IMG/VR virus record: IMGVR_UViG_3300034064_001073
Coordinates: 1 to 64,000 of that record
DNA: 64,000 bases
Reading direction: 5' to 3' (one strand)
Source: a virus
The position numbers and the translations under genes were made by a program. A model generated the notes under the pieces. It had not been told where the DNA came from, did no database searches, and saw nothing but the letters and a program-made list of their open reading frames with translations. Shown here piece by piece: positions 1 through 8,700 of the stretch; the first letter of the stretch is position 1, and each line of letters opens with the position of its first letter.

Positions 1-239
1 GTATACTTATAGTATTTAGCTGGTAGACTTACATCTTGTTCTATGTGGAATTGCTTATTGTATTTATCAAAAATGCTAAGAGAGAACATGTCAAATTGCT
101 CAGACATGTCTGACATAATTGACTGGAAGTTACTATGCTTATCTGTTCTTGCCTTTGACCACCCAGGAAAAGAATTGGCAAGCTTTTGAGCACTTAAAGA
201 GTAGTACGGTCTTTTTCTAAATTCTTTATAGTAGCTCAT
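1..239 (-). CDS. Partial gene, probable baseplate or tail protein
   Basis: The gene runs off the left edge; 79 codons are visible from the ATG at 239-237. The start follows the TAA of the baseplate J gene with one base between, so translation is probably coupled. The visible N-terminus starts MSYYKEFRKRPYYSLSAQ and is polar, with no signal peptide or membrane segment. I recognise no family. Its place just after a baseplate J gene is where gpI-like wedge proteins or other baseplate and tail-fibre proteins usually lie, so a virion role is inferred from position only. Confidence 0.7.
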   Translation of the reverse strand, partial: MSYYKEFRKRPYYSLSAQKLANSFPGWSKARTDKHSNFQSIMSDMSEQFDMFSLSIFDKYNKQFHIEQDVSLPAKYYKY

Positions 240-240
240 A

Positions 241-1416
241 TTACTCGATTACGTTTACAATAACAGCAGGACTTCCATCAGGAGATCCTAACGTTGCTAT
301 TTGTGTTTCTAGTACTGATATTGTTTCGCCAGGGCTTCCAATGTTTTCAAACTTTGCTGTTCCCTCGTAGGCTGTATATACAACTGAATCAAAGGTATCT
401 GAGCCTAGTCCTAAGTTTTTTATGCCTGGGACGGCACTTTTAACTTGACTGACCAATGCAGAAAGAGAAACACTCTGTCCTCCACCAAGGTTATTAAAAT
501 AATTTGCAATTGCCGTCTTAACAGGGTCAATCAGATTTGATGCTGTAAATCCAGTATTTGCAGATATTGTTGTTTCAAACACAAATCCAACAGGATCATA
601 ATTTTTTACTAAGACTTTTCTTCCTGCACCTATCTGCGCCTCAAGTCTTTGCTGAATTTCTCTTATGCTTGATTCAGGATAAACGACACCTGAGTATGGT
701 TGAATGCATATCATCAAAGAACCAGGGCCATCATAGTTTTTTATTATTGTAGATTTTCCTAAACTTGGGATTTTTGAGATAGCACTATTTAGCATAAACT
801 CAGTATTTGCATTTGATTCTATTTTTTCTAGAATTCTTTCTCTTAGAACCCCCATACTCTCTGGGCTTTCACCATTTACAATTGCTCTTGTGTTTGTAAT
901 TGTTAATCCCGCATATGTTTTCTCAAATTTGTTAAGTTCACCTTTTGCAGCATTATATTCTGATCCAGATGCAAAAGCTTGGACTCCTACATACGTACTT
1001 GTCTGTGAATATCCACCTGGCTCAACTTCAGTGATAAAGTATTTTCTGTTACCAGCTAGGACAGTTAGACCTACAAGTTCAACATTATTGATTCTTAATG
1101 CATCATTAATGCTTCTCCCATTTATAGTGCTTACCAGTACACAAAGATCACCTACGTCTGCCCTTGCCTTTCGGCCAAGTCTTCTTTTTATATTGAAGTC
1201 TTCAGTATATCTGGAAATCTGATCTTCACTGATTGTATTGAAATGTATGTCTCTAAGAGTATTTTCTTGTTTTGCTTCAAGCTGTGCAACCTGAACACTT
1301 ATATCAGAGGCAAGACCATCAAGCATTGAACCAGAGCCATAGTAGGAAGCTCCTAGTCTACGCTTTGCATTGTTGATGATTTCTCTTTTAATTGCACTTT
1401 CAGATCTTATGCCCAT
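241..1416 (-). CDS. Baseplate J-like wedge protein
   Basis: 391 residues. The central and C-terminal parts fit the Baseplate_J family (P2 gpJ, Mu gp47, T4 gp6 type). They include a helical stretch around LRERILEKIESNANT, then the beta/alpha unit around residues 215-290 (PSLGKSTIIKNYDGPGS, then a segment ending in VKNYDPVGFVFETTI) and a C-terminal helix-rich part (VKTAIANYFNNLGGGQSVSL). In contractile tails this protein links wedges around the hub. It directly follows the gp25-like gene, the usual partner order in phage and contractile injection systems. The ribosome binding site GGAG lies inside the end of the gp25-like gene, and the two genes are separated by only two bases, so they should be translated together. 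The length is normal for the short form of the family. Confidence 0.85.
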   Translation of the reverse strand: MGIRSESAIKREIINNAKRRLGASYYGSGSMLDGLASDISVQVAQLEAKQENTLRDIHFNTISEDQISRYTEDFNIKRRLGRKARADVGDLCVLVSTINGRSINDALRINNVELVGLTVLAGNRKYFITEVEPGGYSQTSTYVGVQAFASGSEYNAAKGELNKFEKTYAGLTITNTRAIVNGESPESMGVLRERILEKIESNANTEFMLNSAISKIPSLGKSTIIKNYDGPGSLMICIQPYSGVVYPESSIREIQQRLEAQIGAGRKVLVKNYDPVGFVFETTISANTGFTASNLIDPVKTAIANYFNNLGGGQSVSLSALVSQVKSAVPGIKNLGLGSDTFDSVVYTAYEGTAKFENIGSPGETISVLETQIATLGSPDGSPAVIVNVIE

Positions 1417-1418
1417 GT

Positions 1419-1892
1419 TTATTCTCCGAAGCCAGTAATTGTTTTAAGTTCTTGTGTCCCATCATAGAATATTGAATTTACTATCACAGGAACTGGATTA
1501 CCATTTGTTCCTAGTATTTTCATTTCTATATGAATAATGACAGCCTCTCTGCTGATAGGATCAGGAATTATATCTACTTTTAATCCATAGTTATTTGGAT
1601 TGATATTACTATTAATTATATTCTGATAAATATAAGATTTAAGTTGTCCAATTCCCGTAGATGTAACTAGAGTTTTTCTTCCTTTTGGAGAAGCTCCAAA
1701 CTTAGGATTTGTCTTATATGAACCTACTGCTGTGTTCAAGCACATTCTAATTAGCTGTTTAAATGTATCAACATTATTCTCATCCGTAAAAGCAAGATCA
1801 GCATTTCCTTCTGGTCTTTTAGTTAATACAAAATCCCAATTAGAAGATAGCTTTATATCTTTTACGCCATATGGATCTTGTATATTAGACAT
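1419..1892 (-). CDS. gp25-like baseplate wedge protein
   Basis: 157 residues, typical length for the GPW/gp25 family of lysozyme-like baseplate wedge subunits. Family features visible by eye are the early D-I-K-L...DF segment, then VDTFKQLIRMCLNTAVGSYKTNPKFG (the usual helix ending in a 'GE/GS...P.fG' motif), a helix with QLKSYIYQNIIN, and a final beta hairpin (GLKVDIIPDPI, VIIHIEMKI). It acts as a structural adaptor between the hub, sheath and wedge. It starts at an overlapping TAATG with the preceding 105-residue gene and is followed by baseplate J, so it sits in a normal baseplate operon order. No catalytic function is expected in this family. Confidence 0.82.
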   Translation of the reverse strand: MSNIQDPYGVKDIKLSSNWDFVLTKRPEGNADLAFTDENNVDTFKQLIRMCLNTAVGSYKTNPKFGASPKGRKTLVTSTGIGQLKSYIYQNIINSNINPNNYGLKVDIIPDPISREAVIIHIEMKILGTNGNPVPVIVNSIFYDGTQELKTITGFGE

Positions 1893-2209
1893 TAGAGCAT
1901 CCCAACAGCGCCGCCAATAAGAGCGTTTACAGCAAACATGTTAGCAAATGCCAGTAATGGACCAGGACTAATTGAATACTTTGGACCGATAGGAAACATT
2001 CCAACAATAGGATTAGCGTGAGTTAGCATTCCATAGTATGTCATTTGATCTGGGCTAATTTGCCAATTAACAGAACTTGCTCCTGCATTCATTGACTTCT
2101 TATCTAGCACAAGAAATGTTTCAGTACCAGCTCCAATGCGAACATAATCTAATCCAACCTCAATAAAGGCATCACCGTCTGGAAGTTTTATAATTTTTGC
2201 CTCAGCCAT
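1892..2209 (-). CDS. Small baseplate-region protein of unknown function
   Basis: 105 residues. I do not recognise a family. The first two thirds look beta-rich (KIIKLPDGDAFIEVGL, DYVRIGAGTETFLVLD), and the last 40 residues are hydrophobic and Gly/Ala/Pro-rich (SISPGPLLAFANMFAVNALIGGAVGML). The slot between a hub gene and gp25 is where spike-tip or PAAR proteins are often encoded, but the PAAR repeat and paired histidines are absent. The start has an AAGGAACAAA site, and the stop overlaps the gp25-like ATG as TAATG, implying coupled translation. A spike, plug or hub accessory is a positional inference only. Confidence 0.65.
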   Translation of the reverse strand: MAEAKIIKLPDGDAFIEVGLDYVRIGAGTETFLVLDKKSMNAGASSVNWQISPDQMTYYGMLTHANPIVGMFPIGPKYSISPGPLLAFANMFAVNALIGGAVGML

Positions 2210-2217
2210 TTTGTTCC

Positions 2218-2793
2218 TTAAAATCCTGGGATTCTTGTGTTGTTTAACATTGATGGAAAAATCTGTATAAAGTTACCAGATCTATTTTTATTATAAGTAT
2301 AGGACCATTGCTCTGTTGAGATTGCTCCATTATTGCCGAATCTAGAATCTGATATTATGGTTGCTGTTCCAAAAAGAAAACTAGTTGGATGAAATGTATA
2401 TTCAATTACTGGCTGCAAGCGTTCGATTGTATCTCTAGACCCGAAGCTTGTAAATAATTCTTGAGGGGTAGATGTTAATCTAAAGAACACTCCATCTTTA
2501 TTTATGCTATTGCTTTCTAATATTTCGTTCCACTCAACATTAATTGATTTACCATCAGTAATACTTTTATTGCCCGCAGAGTCTAGTCCATTAATTAGAT
2601 TCAATCGAAAATCTACGTAAACACTGTTACCTATTAATTGTGTCCCATTCGGAAATATATCTCCTGGGAAATAAATTCTAGTTATATACCCCTTCATTGA
2701 AATGAGGCTATCTAACGCCGGACTCCCAACGGACTGATGATCAAAGCTTTTACTTAGCTTATAACCTATATTAGTTTTTGGTACTTTAGGCAT
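2218..2793 (-). CDS. Baseplate-region protein of unknown function
   Basis: 191 residues, beta-rich, with no transmembrane segment or recognisable catalytic motif. Aromatic and glycine-rich strands (GYITRIYFPGDIFPNG, NSVYVDFRLNLING, PVIEYTFHPTSFLFG) suggest a compact beta-sandwich structural protein. The start codon overlaps the stop of the 2666-residue hub gene (TAATG), so it is translationally coupled to the hub and probably made in similar amounts. Position between the hub and the gp25/J wedge genes makes a baseplate component likely. The family is not recognised. Confidence 0.6.
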   Translation of the reverse strand: MPKVPKTNIGYKLSKSFDHQSVGSPALDSLISMKGYITRIYFPGDIFPNGTQLIGNSVYVDFRLNLINGLDSAGNKSITDGKSINVEWNEILESNSINKDGVFFRLTSTPQELFTSFGSRDTIERLQPVIEYTFHPTSFLFGTATIISDSRFGNNGAISTEQWSYTYNKNRSGNFIQIFPSMLNNTRIPGF

Positions 2794-5700
2794 TATTGTT
2801 TCTTTACACTTGGGAATAGATACTTATCAGCCAGCACACCACCAAAGTCTTCAAACATCTTATCAACGCTAAATCCAATGCTTTTAGCCGAGAACTCAGT
2901 CTCTAGTAATGTATTATCCATCGAAGCGCCATATCTAAGCCTTGCATTTGCCATTTTCATAATAGAATCTGCACGTTCTATAGACTTACCAAGTCCACCA
3001 TCCATCCAGTACTGTCTTATGTACTGACCAGGCGATTTATACATACCACTTCCAAATCCAATATTAGTTCCTGCAACCATAGGAATTCCTTCTCTTGCTA
3101 AAGGAATCATCATATATGCTCTACCTTCTGCTATATAGTTATATATGATTGAGGTAAGTGATGATGAAGCGTAGAAGTAAGCAAGGCTTGCCGCTGCCGC
3201 TCCTCCTAGTAGAACAGCAGCTCCACTACCAAATAAGCCTTCTCCATATATAAATTTCTTTGTTGATAACCCAAGAAGGCCTCCTGCTAGTCCACCAACT
3301 ACCCCTGATCCTACCGCTATGCTCTCAACAAAGTCTTGGGCAGCATTAACTTCTTCAAAAACTTTTAATGCCTTTTGTCTATAGTTAGCAGTTGATTCTG
3401 CAAGATTGTCCAAATAATACTGACCTTCACTTGTCATATTATTGTACTCTCCCCAGTTTGGGAAAGCTGCAACCGCCAATTCCATATAGTACTCAGTTCT
3501 TGTATAGACCGAACTTTGAAGTCCATTAAAGATAATGTAAGGAGTCACATCCTCTTCAACAACAAATGTATCAGGATATATTTGAGTAATGTATCCAGTC
3601 TCTGGACTAAAGATATGGTGAACTTCTTCTACTTCAATTGGACCATAAATATTATTGTAAGTATCATTTAGAATACAAACATCATAAGGTTTAATATAAG
3701 GATTACCCATTATAGTCAAAGACCCCTTGTACATTTCCTTAGCTTGTTTTGCAAGAATAGATCTAGCATATGTATTTGCCATACCCTTGCTTTTGCAATT
3801 GGGAAATTGATAGGTAGTTCTTCTAATGAACTGTGGAGATAAATCTACATTTGCCTTTTTTACAACTACGTTGTCTTTCTGCCAGTCAATAAAAGCATTT
3901 GGATTAGTGACTGCAGCCGGAACATTATTCTTCAGACGTGAGTCACTATATTGAATTTCAACTTCTGTATACCAAGCATCAGCAGTTGCTTCAATATCAT
4001 TGCTGATAATGTCTGTATAAGAATTCAAGTTGTGCCAATTTCTAAATGGCCTAAATCTCCGTCTCGCAAGTCTTACAAAGTTTGCAAGCTCCTCAGAGCT
4101 AACTGCAGGAACCTCTCCATAGTCACCTAAATTATATTCAGCAGAAGTATCTTTTCTTTTCTCTTGAAGAAAAGGACTATCTTCCTCTAACGTTCCACCT
4201 GACTTTAATATCTTTCTAAAGATCTTGTCTTGTCGATATACATCAAGAGGATCTCCGCAGTACTCCCACATATTCTGATCTGGTAATCCAAAAAACATAG
4301 TCATACGATTACTATTCTTGTAAATTCTAGGATGCTTAACATAACTAGGATGGCGATAAGTCATTTCCTCAAAGACATCCCAGATAGTAGAGTAGTAAAC
4401 ATTGTAGATCAAAGAGTCAGGATCATAAACAGAAATTAACATTGGACTATTTACATAACCATCTTTATCGTTTGTTGCGACTTTATGTCGACTAAGTATA
4501 TCCGATTGGTACGTCTTTGCCTCCTCAATGGAGCCAATGTCTCTCTCATTTGTAAGGTAATCTATTCCATAATATCCAGCAGTGAGTACTGCTTGTGTAA
4601 TAGCCTTAAGTACAATTCCAAAACCTACTGCAGCAACAAGAAAAAACCCAATTTTTGTTTTTGTAAGTTGCCCAACTGCACCTCGGCTGCCATATAGTAG
4701 CCCAGCAGTTACTCCTGCTGATATACCTGTTGCAATACCAGGTATCCCAAGTCTTTTTGCTTTGTCTTGGAATTCTTTCAGTTGCCCATCTTCTACTTCT
4801 ACAATCCGCGCTGTTCCGTCTCTAGTTAAAGAGCCAGTCCACGTTCCAAACCAGTCATACCAATAGTACCCTTGTAGCGGTTGGTAGCTGGGAATATAGA
4901 GATTATCGTCTTGAGGGCCAGCAAATGGTTTTATAATGTAACCGCGATTTGCTTTATTTTTCCAATTTTCTAGGGCATCAACGGTCTTGTCAATTAAATT
5001 GAAATCAAGGTCGTCTCCAAGCCCATAAAGAATATTTATAAGTCCCCCTTTTCTTCTGGCATTGTGCATGCCTCCAACAGCGAACCCTTCCTTGTAAGCC
5101 AAATCCGCTACTTCAATGCTTTTATCTTCACCAAAAGAAACAACACTATCAAATTTCTTTTTGCCAAAATGGATGATTTCTGGCTCAAACATTAATCTTG
5201 CAAGCAAGTCAAAAGTATCCATATGTTCTTTTGATGTCTCTTCTTGTGTGCTTCCTTTCAACTTAGCAATTAATTCAGCACCGTAAGACTGAGCAACAAC
5301 TTCAATCTTATTGCCAGAACCATCTAGGTTTATATCGGTAATTTCCCCAAGAAATACTTCTTCAAGTTTATTAGCATCATTGCTAAAGCCTAAACAAACT
5401 TTAATTTTCATACCAGCATTAAGAACAAATCCTATATCTGATTGTTCAAACTCTGTTCCTCTAAGTAGCGCATTACTTGATTCAAAATCAAGACCAGTTC
5501 CTACATTATTCCTTCTCTCATTTATTTTATTATCAGCAATTAAATTAGAGTTAGCAGCCTTAGAGAACTGGTTGAAGCCAGTAAGTACACCATTTGGATC
5601 TACAAATGTTAAACGACAAATTGAGCTTGGACGTTTACGGCTATCTGCAATTTCCAGTCGCTCTATCTTAGAGTAAGTGTAAATCTCATCAAGTTCAATA

Positions 5701-8700
5701 TACTCTTTATTGTATATGTCATCTTCTTCAATCAAGTAAACTTTACAGACTGGATAAGCTCTTCTTGCTGCTAGTTTTCTACGGCCAATACTCTTTAGGC
5801 CATCATGTAATCGAGTTAGATTGGCATATCTTTCAGTTGAGTATTGAAGCATAATAGCAGGATCTCCTGATCCGCAATCTTCATCAAAGAAATTATAAAG
5901 ATTAAAATCTGGATAATTCTTTTTACTTTGATTTGCGTTTGGATCAGCTTCCCCAAATTTACGCCTAGGTCTTACTGCTGGCGCAATATTAGGAGGCTCA
6001 GAGGGATTACTTGGATCGACTGGATCATTGCTATCAGGAGTGGAGCCATCAAGATCAGCTTCTTCTTGAGGAGTTAGATCAGCTACAAACTCTTCATAGT
6101 CTTGCTGCAAATAAGTTTGCATTTTAATAACATAATCCTCTCCAGAAATTTCATTAAAGTCTTTAAGAGTTAAGTTAGCAAGCGTACTCATTCTTAACTT
6201 TAAATTATCTTTATCAGCTTTATCAAAGTTCATAGACATAGGAGCAAGTAAGTCTACATTGGGACCAAGCCAAAGTCTAAGGTTTTCCCACCCAGCTTTA
6301 GAGCTTTTACTCTTAGGATATTTTTTATCTAATTCTTCTTCTGTTCCTTCGCATCCGTCAAGTGCTGGAGTTTGCTTTGGAACTGCTTGGGTATTGTGAA
6401 TTTCATTGCTCCATGCTCCTATGATTGACTCTAAGTACTTTCCAGCTTCCATTGCATTTGTGTATCTATCAAAGAAATTCTTAAATGTTGCTGGCGTACC
6501 TATTTTAGTATCAGCATTCAAAGGAGAACTTGCTTTTCCTAATCTTTCAATATCACCTGCAGCAATATTAGCTTGCATATTGATTCCAAAGTTAAAGATA
6601 TCCTGAGGGGACCATCTTGCGCTTAGCTTTGTAGAGTCAATTTGTCTGTCTCTAAGAAATTCTTCATTGCCTTCAATCGAAGGATTATAAAGATAAAAAT
6701 CTGGCTCTGTGAAACTGTTGCCTCTTGAGAAGTTTGCAATAAACTTTCCATCAGTAACTACTGCGTCTTGATTAAAATTATTTACAACCGCAGGAAAACC
6801 TAAAGCATCTACTCTCTGATTCCAGTACGGATGCAGAGGTAAATCTAAGTCTTCGTAGGTAGGATCTACGAGGCTTTGCTCTTGCGCAATAAGTAGTTCT
6901 CTTGTCTTTGGAAAGAATTCTGTCTCAACAGAGATCTTATATATACTTTCAAAATCAAAAACATTATTTAGATAAGGAATAATTAAGTAGTTCCAAACAT
7001 AATCCATAAAATACTTGTTAGGTACTGTTAGCTTCATCCATCCAGTTGATGTTGGGTCATCTATTATTTCTTGGAATTCAGTTATCCAATCAGCAACCAT
7101 AGTCTTGCCATCTCTTAGTATAAGAGGACGATCCTTCGCAGCAATGTCTTTGAATATCCCGACTGGGCTACCAATGCCTATATCTTTTAGATTGAGTGAG
7201 TCTGGATGGTATTTTGCATTTCCTCCATTAATTGTTCTTTCACGATACTCATAGTAGAAACTTTCAGTTTGAAATTGGGAGTTTGTTGTTTGCAATGCAA
7301 ATCCATCAATGCCATTCTTAATATTTTTTATATTAGCCTGGATTGCCTCGCTTGATTTATTTTCCCTTGCACCATCTAGGTAAACTCCAGCAAGATCATC
7401 AAGTGCAATACTGCTTGCCGTTGTTAGGGACTGAAAACCTGCTCCTTTTCCTGCGAGAATTTTAATAGTATTGTCAAATGTTCGGCCAACAAATCCTTGG
7501 CCAGCTGATCTTTGTTTTGTAAAGAAATCTTTAGCAAGGGCCAACTTGCCACTAATAAAATCAAAAGTTCCCTGACCTGCTTTCCAAGCTCTAGTATTTG
7601 AAAACCAAGCTCTTACTGCACTTGTCTTTTGAGCAGCATTTATAACAACTGTATTGTTCTTCCAAGCAGTAGCAACTGCTCCAACTACAGCTGTAGTCTT
7701 TTGTCCTGGGGCCGTAGCTGCTACTCCTGCTACTGCTTTTTTGGTAGCGGTAGCTCCTTTGCCGATAATAAAGCTAACACCCTTACCAAGTGCTCCTACT
7801 ACACTGCCAATTACATACTCACCACCCCAAACAAGTCCAATGTCAACAATTGTATCTTTGAAGTCGTAACCTTTCCAGGGTTTGAAAAGATGCTTTGCAC
7901 CTGGCTTTATAATTGTATAAATTTGATTAAGATTTATACTTCCATCAGGCGATGTTCCTGCTGCTGCACCTATGGCGTCTTCTACCTGAACTAAGTCATT
8001 AACACTAGTTATAGGTTTAACTATCTCATAAATCTTAACGCCAAACTCTTTTGCATCTGTTGTAAAGTTTCTTAAGAAATTAGGACCAAAAGCTTCTTCT
8101 TGAAAAATTTCATCAGGAGCAAATCTCCTGACATAGTCAAAATTTTCACGAATCCAAGTATCTGATTTTATCTTATTGGCATCACCAAAAGTTATTAAAG
8201 ATCTTGGTGTTCCTTGGAAGCTAGTTCTCACAGGATCAAGAACGCTGTCATTGTAAAAATAACGTTGCATAAAGATACAACGCCACATCCAAAGAAACCA
8301 AGTATTTCTAGCTAAGCCTAGCATAGACCTATGAGACCTTATATAAGGAGCTATTGGATTTGTTGTGGTATCTCCAGATTTTGTCCAGTAGTCTAATGCA
8401 TCAGCATATGAACTTTGACCTTCTCCATCTGCAAAAGTAAAAGCTTCAATTCTGAGAGGTAATTCGCTTATGTCATATTCAATATGCTCTGCTTCTAGTT
8501 TAAAGTCCCAGTAAGCAGGAGCTATAGACTCAAACGCCATAGGAGCAATAGCTTGAAACTGCAAGAATTGATTTGCGTAAATACTTCCACCTGTTGCTAC
8601 TAAGAATTCACTTTTGTATCTATCAGTGTAGTCTTTCATCCACATGAATGGTTCATCAGTCATTAAAGTAGGGTTCAAAAATCCATGCCCATCATTATAG

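Noticed and set aside
1892-2209. The 105-residue protein as a PAAR or spike tip
   Set aside because: The position fits, but the PAAR repeats and metal-binding His/Cys residues are missing.
4582-4866. Plus-strand ORFs opposite the hub and other giant genes (for example 4582-4866 and 19301-19597)
   Set aside because: All oppose strongly supported minus-strand genes, and none has a start signal or recognisable domain.
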